Source: Geminocystis sp. NIES-3709 (GTDB lineage: Bacteria > Cyanobacteriota > Cyanobacteriia > Cyanobacteriales > Cyanobacteriaceae). From it: a stretch of DNA of 64,000 bases. Where the stretch lies: NCBI RefSeq assembly GCF_001548115.1, contig NZ_AP014821.1, positions 620,001-684,000 of the forward strand, read 5' to 3'. Position 1 is the stretch's first letter; each line of letters starts with the position of its first letter. Positions 19,288-28,231 of the stretch are shown in pieces. A program made the position numbers and the translations under genes. The notes beneath the pieces are model-generated. The model searched no databases and was not told the origin of the DNA. It saw only the letters and a program-made list of their open reading frames with translations.

Positions 19288-21048
19288 ATGCGAGAAAAAA
19301 AATTACAAATCAACTCAGAATCTTTGCAAAAATCTCCTGAAAAATTATGGGCTATTTCGATCGTTTCTTTATCTATAATTTGTGGAGTAGCCTTTTTTTT
19401 GAATATTGGTAACATTGGTTTAATCGATAAAACAGAGGCTTTATATGTAGAAGTTGCTCGACAGATGGTTATAACCAATAATTGGATTAGTCCTCATTGG
19501 AATGATAATTATTTTTACTCCTATCCTGCGGGTGGTTATTGGTTTTTAGCATTAAGTTTTAAGTTATTTGGTATCTCAGAGTTTTCCGCTAGATTGCCTA
19601 TCGCTTTGACAGCAACCGCCGTAGTTTTCATGGTATTTTATACTCTCCGTTACTTTGGCTATATCGAAAATAAGCCTAAAAACCCTCTCTATCTTTGGTT
19701 AACAGCATGGATTGGGGGAAGTATTATGGCTTTAAATCCTGCTTGGATTGCTTGGGGGAGAGTAGCAGTATCAGATATGTTGTTATCTAGTGCTGTGTCT
19801 TTAGCTATGTTGACATTTTTTCTCGGATATGCGCAACCAGATAAGCCAAAAACGCAACGGATTTTCTATTCTATTTTTCCCATTCTATTATCGATCGCTG
19901 TATTAGTCAAAGGGCCGATCGGAATTATTTTACCCGTGTTAGGAATCGGTATTTTTTTATTATATGTGGGCAAATTCTGGGAAATCTTCTGGGAAATCAA
20001 GACTTTTCGCACCATAGGAATTTTTCTCATCTTAACTTTACCTTGGTATATTGCCGCCATCATTATGGATGGAGAGATATTCGTCAATGAATTTTTAGCC
20101 GTTAGCAATTTTAAACGATTCACTAGCGTAGTTTTTAACCATCCCGGCCCTTGGTATTATTATATTATTTGGGGAACAGTGTTAATGTTACCTTGGATAG
20201 TTTATTTTCCTCTCGCTGTGATGAATTTATCCTGTTGGCGTTGGCAAAAAGTAAGACAATCTCCCCGACAATCCCAATTAGGATTATATGCTTTTTGTTG
20301 GTTTATCACTACCTTTGTTTTTTTCTCTGCGGCGGCTACCAAACTGCAAGGTTATATTCTTCCCGTCACTCCTGCGGTAGTTATTATCATTGCGTTATTC
20401 TGGGGGGAAAAGTTAAGAGAGTCTTCGCCAAAAAACGAGAAATTATTTTTAGTTAGTGCTATCTTCAATTTAATTATTTTGTTAGCATTATCGATCGCTT
20501 CTGCCATCAGTGTTAGTCTAATAGGAGAAGACACCTCTGCACCAACTTTTGCAGAAAATCTAGGAAAATCAGGAATACCCATAATTTCTGCTATTTCTTG
20601 GGGCTTAGGAGTTGTTACAGCGATAGCGTTGTTGTGGAAAAAACCTTTATGGCGCTGGTTTTGGAGTTCAAACTTACTCGCTTTTTTTGCTTTTGTTACC
20701 TTTGTTTTTCCTCCTTTGATACCTCTTTTAGATATAGAAAGACAGCAATCTTTTCGCGCAATATCTTTACAAATTAAGGAAGAAATTAAGCCTCAAGAAG
20801 AAGTTTTTTTAATTGGATTTACTCGTTACAGTATTGTTTATTATGCCGATCATTCTGTTAATTTTGTTCATGGCATAGAGGATTTTCAAGATCAAATAAA
20901 ACAAAAAAATCTTCAAGGAAAAACTATTTTAGTAGTAGTTGAATCTAAATATTTAGAAGACAGTCCATTAGGAAAAATGGATTATGATTTAGTTTCTCAA
21001 AAACAAGCCTATAAATTGATTAGAATTGCGAGGGATAATATATTATAG
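19288..21048 (+). CDS. ArnT/GT39-like membrane glycosyltransferase
   Basis: A 586-residue polytopic protein of the PMT/ArnT superfamily that uses polyprenyl-phosphate sugars. After one membrane segment, the first periplasmic loop carries the expected acidic motif (IDKTEALYVEVARQM) and PAGGYWFLAL. About eleven further hydrophobic segments run to residue 475, then a soluble C-terminal domain of about 110 residues. I chose the ATG at 19288; a TTG seven codons upstream is possible. The acceptor (lipid A, protein or glycan) cannot be told from sequence. The preceding PAP2 phosphatase may recycle the lipid carrier. Confidence 0.82.
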   Translation: MREKKLQINSESLQKSPEKLWAISIVSLSIICGVAFFLNIGNIGLIDKTEALYVEVARQMVITNNWISPHWNDNYFYSYPAGGYWFLALSFKLFGISEFSARLPIALTATAVVFMVFYTLRYFGYIENKPKNPLYLWLTAWIGGSIMALNPAWIAWGRVAVSDMLLSSAVSLAMLTFFLGYAQPDKPKTQRIFYSIFPILLSIAVLVKGPIGIILPVLGIGIFLLYVGKFWEIFWEIKTFRTIGIFLILTLPWYIAAIIMDGEIFVNEFLAVSNFKRFTSVVFNHPGPWYYYIIWGTVLMLPWIVYFPLAVMNLSCWRWQKVRQSPRQSQLGLYAFCWFITTFVFFSAAATKLQGYILPVTPAVVIIIALFWGEKLRESSPKNEKLFLVSAIFNLIILLALSIASAISVSLIGEDTSAPTFAENLGKSGIPIISAISWGLGVVTAIALLWKKPLWRWFWSSNLLAFFAFVTFVFPPLIPLLDIERQQSFRAISLQIKEEIKPQEEVFLIGFTRYSIVYYADHSVNFVHGIEDFQDQIKQKNLQGKTILVVVESKYLEDSPLGKMDYDLVSQKQAYKLIRIARDNIL

Positions 21049-21073
21049 GTGATGGTAGTGATTAGCTCTCCGG

Positions 21074-21149
21074 GATTAGCTTTTAGCCTTTTTTCCATTA
21101 AAGAACAACTAATCAATTACTAATGTTGACAAGAAATTTAACTTAACAA
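21074..21149. repeat. Dispersed intergenic repeat R1, copy 1
   Basis: About 75 bp that recur at 60058-60140. The last 40 bases (21110-21149) are identical to 60101-60140, and the part before (GATTAGCTTTTAGCCTTTTT...CCATTAAA) is near-identical. It lies between the 3' ends of the GT39 gene and metK. Confidence 0.85.
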
Positions 21150-21172
21150 CCTGTCCACTTGTCTTCATCATT

Positions 21173-21214
21173 TTACTTATTACTTATTACTTATTACTTA
21201 TTACTTATTACTTA
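21173..21214. repeat. Heptanucleotide tandem repeat (TTACTTA)x6
   Basis: Six exact copies of TTACTTA end two bases before the metK stop codon. Short tandemly repeated heptamers are typical of cyanobacterial intergenic DNA. Confidence 0.95.
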
Positions 21215-21216
21215 TT

Positions 21217-22473
21217 CTAGGCGATCGCCAATGTTTGACTTACAGCATCTCGCAGTAATGTGGCTTTATCAATTCTTTCCCAAGGAAGATCTAAATCCGT
21301 CCGTCCAAAATGTCCATAGGCGGCGACATCCTGATAAAAACGTCCATTTCTTTGGGCAGGTAAAGAACATAAATTAAACATTTGAATAATACCAGCCGGA
21401 CGTAAATCAAAATTAGCCTTAACTAAAGGTAATAGTTTTTCTTCTGGTACGGTAGCAGTTCCAAAAGTTTCAATAAAAATACTTACAGGTTGAGCAACAC
21501 CAATAGCGTAACTGACTTGGACTTCGCACTTAGTTGCTAAACCAGCCGCTACGATATTTTTTGCTACATAACGACAAGCATAAGAAGCACTTCGATCGAC
21601 TTTAGTGGGATCTTTCCCAGAAAAAGCACCCCCCCCATGACGAGAATAACCACCGTAGGTATCAATAATAATTTTACGACCTGTTAAACCAGAATCTCCT
21701 TGAGGGCCACCGATGACAAATTTACCTGTAGGATTAAGTAAGAAACGAGTTTTATCTGTCGGTTTAATTTGTAAATCATGAAATACTGGATTAACGACTA
21801 CCTCTTGAATTGCATCTCTTAAAGTAGCTTGAATTGCTTTATTATCAGTGATATTACCAATAGACGCAGCGTGTTGAGTGGAAATTAATATAGTATCAAT
21901 ACCTATAGGTTGATCATTTTCATAGGCGATCGTAACTTGAGTTTTACCATCAGGGCCTAAATATGGCAACTCTCCAGACTTTCTAACTAATCCCAAACGT
22001 CTGGCCATACGATGAGCTAAACTAATCGGTAAAGGCATTAATTCAGGAGTTTCATTACAGGCAAAACCAAACATAATACCCTGATCACCTGCTCCAATTT
22101 TGTCGAGTTCATCCTCACTAAGATTCTCTCGTTGTTCTTGAGCTTTATCGACTCCTTGGGCAATATCTGCGGATTGTTCATCTAAAGCGATTAAAACTGA
22201 GCAACTATCAGCAGAAAAGCCATTACCAGCATCAGTATAGCCAATATCAGCAATTTTTTTACGAGCTAAATCAATATAATTGACATTCGCTTTCGAGGAG
22301 ATTTCTCCAGTAATCAAAACTAAACCTGTGTTAACCACCACTTCCGCCGCTACTCGACTAGATGGATCTTGAGTTAACAACGCATCTAAAATAGTATCCG
22401 ATATTTGGTCACAAATTTTGTCCGGATGCCCCTCTGTAACGGACTCGGACGTAAATAGATAGTTACGACTCAA
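21217..22473 (-). CDS. metK: S-adenosylmethionine synthetase MetK
   Basis: A complete 418-residue MetK that makes SAM from methionine and ATP. Family signatures are [19 protein letters not shown] at the N-terminus, the [18 protein letters not shown] hexapeptide region, [26 protein letters not shown], and [17 protein letters not shown], which carries the phosphate-binding lysine. No riboswitch was recognised upstream. The stop codon abuts a heptamer repeat. Confidence 0.98.
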   Translation of the reverse strand: MSRNYLFTSESVTEGHPDKICDQISDTILDALLTQDPSSRVAAEVVVNTGLVLITGEISSKANVNYIDLARKKIADIGYTDAGNGFSADSCSVLIALDEQSADIAQGVDKAQEQRENLSEDELDKIGAGDQGIMFGFACNETPELMPLPISLAHRMARRLGLVRKSGELPYLGPDGKTQVTIAYENDQPIGIDTILISTQHAASIGNITDNKAIQATLRDAIQEVVVNPVFHDLQIKPTDKTRFLLNPTGKFVIGGPQGDSGLTGRKIIIDTYGGYSRHGGGAFSGKDPTKVDRSASYACRYVAKNIVAAGLATKCEVQVSYAIGVAQPVSIFIETFGTATVPEEKLLPLVKANFDLRPAGIIQMFNLCSLPAQRNGRFYQDVAAYGHFGRTDLDLPWERIDKATLLRDAVSQTLAIA

Positions 22474-22570
22474 TTCTTTTATCCTCGATGATTTTTTGAT
22501 ATGATCTTATATGATATAAGTTAACATCGTCCTAGATCAAACTATTATAATAATCTTCTCTACAACTAAA

Positions 22571-23158
22571 TTGTTAAATTCCTCTTTGAAAATTCTTAAG
22601 TTTTTAGTTTCTGGTTTAATTTTGACTATTTCTGCTTGTCAAAAAGAGACTCCACAACCAACAGAATCTTCCCCTATTTCTTCTCAAAAAAAACAGGAAA
22701 TCATTAATAAGATTTATACTCAACAGAAAGAAATCAATCTTTGTAATCAACAGAGAGATAACGAATTAACTCATGATTCTGCTAATATTTATTTTTTAAA
22801 TGATCGAGAATATCTAATTGAAATTATTTGTTTTTTAGGAGCTTATCAAAGTAATTATCAATATCTTTTATTCGATCGAAAATCTTCAGAAATTAAAGTA
22901 ATAAATTTTGCCACTTTTGATAATAGTACGGATAATTTGAAATTAACTAATACGAATACTTTAAATGGTATGACGGATTTTGACTCTAACAATCAAACTT
23001 TAATTCTTATTACTAAATCTAGGGGGTTAGGAGACTGTGGTAGTTTTGCACAATATCACTGGAGAGATCATAGTTTTGAATTAAAAGAATATCGTTATAA
23101 ACAAGATTGTGATGAAGTATATTTACCCCCAGAAAATTACCCTCTAATTTATCCTTAA
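22571..23158 (+). CDS. Hypothetical lipoprotein
   Basis: A 195-residue protein with a lipoprotein signal: a hydrophobic core (ILKFLVSGLILTIS) ends in a lipobox with Cys23 (LTISAC). The mature part begins with a Pro/Ser/Gln linker, then a beta-rich domain containing DNRTVR-like acidic strands and a C-terminal DCGSFAQYHWRDHSFELKEY stretch with Cys pairs. No known family is recognised, though the general look resembles DUF1176-type periplasmic proteins. The only good starts are TTG codons (22571 used), so the N-terminus is uncertain. Confidence 0.65.
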   Translation: MLNSSLKILKFLVSGLILTISACQKETPQPTESSPISSQKKQEIINKIYTQQKEINLCNQQRDNELTHDSANIYFLNDREYLIEIICFLGAYQSNYQYLLFDRKSSEIKVINFATFDNSTDNLKLTNTNTLNGMTDFDSNNQTLILITKSRGLGDCGSFAQYHWRDHSFELKEYRYKQDCDEVYLPPENYPLIYP

Positions 23159-23190
23159 CATAGTTTAATTTTCTGTTCGATGTAAGAAAT

Positions 23191-23446
23191 TTATGGCTCT
23201 TTTACGGTAGTTATTATTAACGAATAATAATTAAAACTCTCTTTATAAAATCGATTTTGCTGATTAAAATGAGTGGATTCTAAATTAAATCCTCTGGTTT
23301 TAAACATTTCAAACAATAAACAATGTTTCAATGTCTCATCCATGAGCATAATCCGCAATGGCAATATCCGCAGAATCATTGCTCATCATAATCAGTAACT
23401 CTCCATCATCTAAACCTAGATCTGAAATATAAATGTGATAAAATTG
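23191..23446 (-). pseudogene. IS4-like transposase C-terminal remnant
   Basis: Two overlapping minus-strand frames together spell the end of an IS4-family transposase: one frame reads GLDDGELLIMMSND then IAIADYAHG, a stop where Trp is expected, and DIETLF; the second picks up FEMFKTRGFNLESTHF. The motif (W)xIETLFxxFKTRGFxLESTH is the conserved region around the C-terminal catalytic Glu. The rest of the transposase and terminal repeats were not found, so this is a decayed insertion sequence end between the lipoprotein gene and ppa. Confidence 0.75.
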
Positions 23447-23556
23447 CAATGTCTAAAAATATTACAACTTTTTTTCTTATTTTTTTGTCCTGTACTTAGC
23501 TTTTTATGGTTAAATATTAACCGTCTTTGTAAATTTAAGTTAAGGAACTATTAAAA

Positions 23557-24066
23557 ATGGATTTATCGAAAATTCCCCCCCAACCCAAAGCAGGTATTAT
23601 TAATGTTTTAATCGAAATACCCGGCGGTGGTAAAAATAAGTATGAGTTTGACAAAGAAATGAATGCCTTTATCTTGGATAGAGTATTATTTTCTTCCGTC
23701 AAATATCCTTATGATTATGGTTTTGTACCTAATACTTTAGCTGATGATGGTGATCCTCTTGATGGTATGGTAATGATGGATGAACCTACTTTCCCCGGTT
23801 GCGTTATTGCTTCTCGTCCTATTTGTATGTTAGAAATGATTGATGGTGGCGATCGAGATGAGAAAATATTATGTGTACCGGCGGAAGATCCACGTTATGA
23901 TCATGTTAAATCCATGAAAGATGTTGCCCCTCATATATTAGAAGAAATTGCTGAATTTTTCCGTAGCTATAAAAATTTAGAAAAAAAAGAAACTAATATT
24001 TTAGGTTGGAAAGATATTGATCAAGTTGCACCTTTAGTAGAACAATGCGTCAAAGCCTATAAATAA
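23557..24066 (+). CDS. ppa: Inorganic pyrophosphatase (family I)
   Basis: A 169-residue soluble pyrophosphatase. The signature DDGDPLDG with its metal-binding aspartates is present, as are the [16 protein letters not shown] and [12 protein letters not shown] segments. Length and both ends fit bacterial hexameric enzymes. AAGGAACTATTAAAA precedes the ATG. A hairpin with an AT-rich tail follows the stop. Confidence 0.98.
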   Translation: MDLSKIPPQPKAGIINVLIEIPGGGKNKYEFDKEMNAFILDRVLFSSVKYPYDYGFVPNTLADDGDPLDGMVMMDEPTFPGCVIASRPICMLEMIDGGDRDEKILCVPAEDPRYDHVKSMKDVAPHILEEIAEFFRSYKNLEKKETNILGWKDIDQVAPLVEQCVKAYK

Positions 24067-24069
24067 AAC

Positions 24070-24108
24070 AATGGTAAGGTGGGTTTGTAACTCACCATTA
24101 TTAAATTT
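24070..24108 (+). terminator. ppa terminator-like hairpin
   Basis: GGTGGGTT-TGT-AACTCACC forms an 8-bp stem (one G-T pair) from 24078 to 24096, extended by ATGGT/ACCAT-like flanks, then ATTATTAAATTTT. It begins 11 bp after the ppa stop codon. Confidence 0.6.
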
Positions 24109-24193
24109 TGAAATATGTACCCATTATTTTGTCTTGAGAAGCTAAAATGCAAGTTTTTCTACGGGATTTTAAACTTATAACAAGTCAGTTTTT

Positions 24194-24236
24194 GTAACAA
24201 TTATTACCGAAAACCATTATTTAATCGAATTATATT
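24194..24236 (+). promoter_or_regulatory. NtcA-activated promoter of urtD
   Basis: GTAACAATTATTAC at 24194-24207 is an exact GTA-N8-TAC, and TATATT at 24231-24236 is a TAN3T minus-10 box exactly 23 bases further. This is the canonical layout of NtcA class II promoters, about 60 bp before the urtD start. It fits a nitrogen-scavenging transporter. Confidence 0.8.
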
Positions 24237-24297
24237 AGTTAGGCTACGAAAAAAGATTCTAAAGAATCAAAGTGAGTCTAATTATTATAAGTAAATA

Positions 24298-25398
24298 ATG
24301 AATGAAACTATATTAGAAATTGATGATTTAACGGTGAGTTTTGATGGTTTTAAAGCTCTAAATCATCTTAAGTTTAAAATGAATAAAGGTGAATTAAGAG
24401 TCATTATTGGTCCAAATGGTGCTGGAAAAACCACTTTTTTAGATGTTATCACAGGTAAAGTTCAACCAACCCAAGGTAATGTATTTTTCAAAGGTAAAAA
24501 TCTAAGAAAAATTAGCGAACATCAAATAGCGAGAATGGGTATTGGAAGAAAATTTCAAACTCCTAGAGTCTATTTAAACCTCACAGTAAAAGAAAATTTA
24601 GATTTAGTAGCAAATAAGACGAAAAATGTCTTTTCTACCCTGTTTAATAAGGCCACAGAACAAGATAAACGTAGTGTTGCCAGTTTATTAGAAACGATCG
24701 GGTTAACGGCAAAAGCAGAATTACAAGCCGCTTTATTATCCCATGGGGAAAAACAAAGATTAGAAATTGGAATGTTAGTAGCACAGTCTCCTGACTTATT
24801 ATTAGTAGATGAACCTGTAGCTGGTTTAACCGATGAAGAAACAGAAAATGTCGGCAATTTACTCTTAGCTTTAGCCGAGAGTCATTCTATCATAGTTATC
24901 GAACATGATATGGAATTTGTTAGACAGATAGCGAAACAAGTTACTGTATTACATCAAGGTACTGTATTATGTGAGGGGACAATGAATGAAGTACAAAACG
25001 ATCCCCGTGTAATTGAAGTATATTTGGGACAGGAAACTTCCTTAGAAAGAGATGAGATTGTTATTGTGCGTATCGCCGCAACTATGGCATGGGCAGATTT
25101 TAATTTAACTCCCGAAGAACAAGATATAATTATCACTAATTTAAGTAAACAATTTGCTACTTCCGAAGAAGATGAATTGCAGTTAAAAGAGGAATTAGTT
25201 AATTTTTTAGCAGAAAACATACCTTTAATTGATTTAGTTCCATTGTTAGAAACTCAACAAGAAAAGGAAAAAGTTTTAAAATTAAGTTATCAAATTATTA
25301 ATAATCATGGTATTAATGAGTTAGAAAATCAAGTTTATCAAGAGTTATTAGAATTATTGAATTTACCTGAAGAAATTGTTCATAGTATTATCAATTAG
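24298..25398 (+). CDS. urtD: Urea ABC transporter ATPase UrtD with fused C-terminal TerB-like domain
   Basis: Residues 1-244 are a complete LivG/UrtD-type ABC ATPase: Walker A GPNGAGKT (38-45), signature LSHGEKQ (147-153), Walker B LLLVDEP (167-173), H-loop His203, ending at VYLGQ where UrtD proteins normally stop. It then continues for 122 residues with a helical domain (from about 253) matching cyanobacterial TerB-like proteins: RIAATMAWADFNLTPEEQ, a central NIPLIDLVPLLETQQEKE and a final LLNLPEEIV. Energises uptake of urea with UrtABCE; urtA, urtB and urtC are not in the window. The substrate call rests on similarity to UrtD plus the NtcA promoter; branched amino acids are the alternative. 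Confidence 0.85.
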   Translation: MNETILEIDDLTVSFDGFKALNHLKFKMNKGELRVIIGPNGAGKTTFLDVITGKVQPTQGNVFFKGKNLRKISEHQIARMGIGRKFQTPRVYLNLTVKENLDLVANKTKNVFSTLFNKATEQDKRSVASLLETIGLTAKAELQAALLSHGEKQRLEIGMLVAQSPDLLLVDEPVAGLTDEETENVGNLLLALAESHSIIVIEHDMEFVRQIAKQVTVLHQGTVLCEGTMNEVQNDPRVIEVYLGQETSLERDEIVIVRIAATMAWADFNLTPEEQDIIITNLSKQFATSEEDELQLKEELVNFLAENIPLIDLVPLLETQQEKEKVLKLSYQIINNHGINELENQVYQELLELLNLPEEIVHSIIN

Positions 25399-25538
25399 TT
25401 TTAATTATTAATATCATTCGATCGTTAAAATTAAGATTTTTTATTCTCGCAAAGACGCAAATTTTTTTATCCATAAATTAATGGAATTTTTAACAAGTTT
25501 ATCCGTTATTAGTAAATTTTAGATTTAGTTTTATTACC

Positions 25539-26240
25539 ATGTTAAATTTATCGAGTTTAAATGTTTATTACGGAGAAAGTCACATTTTAAGAGATGTTGA
25601 TTTAAGTATTAATAGTGGTGAAATGGTATGCTTAATTGGTAGAAATGGCGTAGGTAAAACTACTTTATTAAAAACAATTATGGGATTATTAAAATCTCGC
25701 ACAGGAGAAATAAATTTTAAAGATAAAGTTATTGATAAAGTTACCACAGATCAACGAGCAAAATTGGGTATCGGTTATGTTCCTCAAGGTAGAGATATTA
25801 TACCTCGTTTAACCGTCAAAGAAAACTTGATTTTAGGTTTAGAAGCAATTCCGAATAAAGTGAAAGTCAAAAAAGAAGTTTCTGAAGAAATTTTTGAGTT
25901 ATTTCCTGTGTTAAAAACCATGCTAAATCGTATGGGAGGTGACTTGAGTGGTGGACAACAACAGCAATTATCCATCGCACGAGCATTAATGGGAAAACCA
26001 CAATTATTACTATTAGATGAGCCTACAGAGGGTATCCAACCATCAATTATTTTAGAGATTGAATCAGCAGTAAAAAAGATTATTAAAGAAACTGGTATTT
26101 CTGTTCTTTTAGTAGAACAACATTTGCATTTTGTACGTCAAGCCGATCGATATTATGCTATGCAAAAAGGAGGAATTGTTGCCTCTGGTTTAACAAGTCA
26201 ATTAAGTCAAAGAGTAATTCAAGAATTTTTAGCAGTGTAA
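25539..26240 (+). CDS. urtE: Urea ABC transporter ATPase UrtE
   Basis: A 233-residue LivF/UrtE-type ABC ATPase, partner of UrtD at the membrane. Walker A GRNGVGKT, the YVPQGRDIIPRLTVKENL stretch typical of UrtE, signature LSGGQQQQ, Walker B LLLLDEP and a H-loop in LLVEQH are all intact. It follows urtD on the same strand after 140 bp and probably shares its NtcA-controlled promoter. Confidence 0.9.
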   Translation: MLNLSSLNVYYGESHILRDVDLSINSGEMVCLIGRNGVGKTTLLKTIMGLLKSRTGEINFKDKVIDKVTTDQRAKLGIGYVPQGRDIIPRLTVKENLILGLEAIPNKVKVKKEVSEEIFELFPVLKTMLNRMGGDLSGGQQQQLSIARALMGKPQLLLLDEPTEGIQPSIILEIESAVKKIIKETGISVLLVEQHLHFVRQADRYYAMQKGGIVASGLTSQLSQRVIQEFLAV

Positions 26241-26322
26241 GAGATAATTGATAATTAATTTTATGTTCATTATGGTATAATTTAATCTTTGTGTTTAACA
26301 TTTATATTAATTTTATATCCTA

Positions 26323-27660
26323 ATGACTACTCGTGTAATTATAGTTCGTCATGGTCAAAGTAGCTACAATGCACAAAAAATGATACAAGGGCGTTGTAAT
26401 GAATCGATAATTACAGAAAAAGGAGAAAAACAAGCTCTTTTACTGGGAAAAACCCTTAAAAATATTAAGTTTAATGGATTTTATTGTAGCCCTCTACAAC
26501 GGGCTCACAAAACTGCTCAAATTATTCAAGAATTGAATGACTATAATCCTAATTTGACTATTGCGGAAAAATTACGAGAAATAAACCTCCCTATCTGGGA
26601 AAAATGGAAGAAAGAAGACGTTAAAAGAGAATATCCCGAAGAATATCGCCTTTGGAAAGAAAAACCTCATCAGTTAAAAATGATGGTTGACGGTGAAGAA
26701 TTCTATCCCGTGTTAGATTTATATCGTCAGGCAGAAGATTTTTGGCGAGAAATTATCCCTCAGCATAATAACGAAACTATTTTAATTACGGCTCATAATG
26801 GTATTAATCGTTGTTTGATTCTTACTGCATTGGGAATGTCACCTAGTTATTATCACACTATTCAACAGTCTAATTGCTGTATCAATGTGCTTAATTTTAC
26901 CGGTAATTTTGGTGAATCTGTGCAACTAGAATCTCTTAATCAAACTTCTCATTTAGGGATGGCTTTACCAGATTTTCGCCCGGAACAAAAACAAGGGTTA
27001 AGATTATTATTAGTACGTCATGGTGAAACAGAGTGGAATAGAATGTCAAGATTTCAAGGGGTTCAAGATATTCCTTTGAATGATAATGGCAGACAACAGG
27101 CACAAAAAGCCTCAGATTTTCTCAAAGATGTTAGTATCGATTTTGCTGTGACAAGTCCATTATTACGCCCTAAAGAAACTGCTGAAATTATTTTACAAAA
27201 TCATTCTTCTGTGACTCTTACTACAAAAAAAGATTTGGAAGAAATATCTCACGGTTTATGGGAGGGTAAATTAGAAACAGAAATTGAGGCAGAATATCCC
27301 GGATTGTTAAATCAGTGGAAAGAAAAACCAGAAACTGTACAAATGCCTGAAGGGGAAAACTTAGATCAAGTTTGGAAAAGAGCAGTCGATTCTTGGCATG
27401 AAATCATCAAAGAAAACTTAGAAGAAGGCAAAATGAAGACTGGTTTAGTAACTGCTCATGATGCTATTAATAAGGTAATTGTCTGTTATTTATTAGGTTT
27501 AAAACCTGCTAATTTTTGGAATATTAAACAAGGTAATGGTGCGGTAACTGTTATTGATTATCCTCAAGGTTTAGATGGTATGCCTATTTTTCAGGCTATA
27601 AATATTACCAGTCATTTAAGTGATAGTGTTTTCGATCGAACTGCGGCAGGGGCGCTATAG
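26323..27660 (+). CDS. Two-domain histidine phosphatase (phosphoglycerate-mutase-like)
   Basis: A 445-residue protein made of two tandem histidine-phosphatase domains, each about 215 residues. Each has its RHG motif (RHGQSSYN at about 8-15 and RHGETEWN at about 231-238) and a second catalytic His region (TAHNGINR, TAHDAINK). It ends in DRTAAGAL, as cyanobacterial homologues do. Members of this group are annotated as phosphoglycerate mutase, but several act as phosphatases on phosphoserine or other small phosphates; the sequence does not decide. Confidence 0.88.
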   Translation: MTTRVIIVRHGQSSYNAQKMIQGRCNESIITEKGEKQALLLGKTLKNIKFNGFYCSPLQRAHKTAQIIQELNDYNPNLTIAEKLREINLPIWEKWKKEDVKREYPEEYRLWKEKPHQLKMMVDGEEFYPVLDLYRQAEDFWREIIPQHNNETILITAHNGINRCLILTALGMSPSYYHTIQQSNCCINVLNFTGNFGESVQLESLNQTSHLGMALPDFRPEQKQGLRLLLVRHGETEWNRMSRFQGVQDIPLNDNGRQQAQKASDFLKDVSIDFAVTSPLLRPKETAEIILQNHSSVTLTTKKDLEEISHGLWEGKLETEIEAEYPGLLNQWKEKPETVQMPEGENLDQVWKRAVDSWHEIIKENLEEGKMKTGLVTAHDAINKVIVCYLLGLKPANFWNIKQGNGAVTVIDYPQGLDGMPIFQAINITSHLSDSVFDRTAAGAL

Positions 27661-27815
27661 TAATCTGAGTGAACTATAAAATTTTCGGTAAAGATAGGTA
27701 ATGAGTAATGAGTAAGAATTGACAAAACTATAGTAATAGACACGTTATTTAGGACATCTTAAAAATATTCGATAACTCATGGAATAATAGAGATAGTTAA
27801 TTATTAAGAAAAAAC

Positions 27816-28184
27816 ATGACTACTCATACTCAAGATAATTGCTGTACTCTGGTGCCATATTTTCAAGTCCATGAAGGTAAGATGAATGAATTTGAGAAAT
27901 TATGCCCTGAGTTTGTGGAAAAAACCCGTCAAGAAACCAAATGCCTTTATTATGGTTTTAGTTTTAATGGAAATATTGTTCATTGTCGAGAGGGTTATCA
28001 AGATGCAGAGGGTGTTTTAACTCATTTAGCCAATGTGGAAATATTATTACAACAAGCCTTAACTATTTCTGATTTAATTCGTCTTGAAATTCATGGCAAT
28101 GAAACCCAGTTAGAGAAGTTAAGACAACCTTTAGCTAATTTTAAACCTGATTTTTTTGTTCTTAAATACGGTTTTCGTAAATAA
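27816..28184 (+). CDS. ABM-like small protein, function unknown
   Basis: A 122-residue soluble protein. The pattern VPYFQVHEGKMNEFEKLCPEFV...ETKCLYYGFSF...CREGYQDAEGVLTHL resembles the dimeric alpha/beta barrel of antibiotic-biosynthesis-monooxygenase-like proteins. A cluster of cysteines (NCCTL) lies at the N-terminus. No catalytic role can be stated; family members range from quinol monooxygenases to structural relatives. The gene stands 47 bp before the pseudo-caspase gene on the same strand. Confidence 0.65.
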   Translation: MTTHTQDNCCTLVPYFQVHEGKMNEFEKLCPEFVEKTRQETKCLYYGFSFNGNIVHCREGYQDAEGVLTHLANVEILLQQALTISDLIRLEIHGNETQLEKLRQPLANFKPDFFVLKYGFRK

Positions 28185-28231
28185 TATCATTAACTACCAG
28201 TTATCACTATTTTAACGGAAAAGCGATCGCC

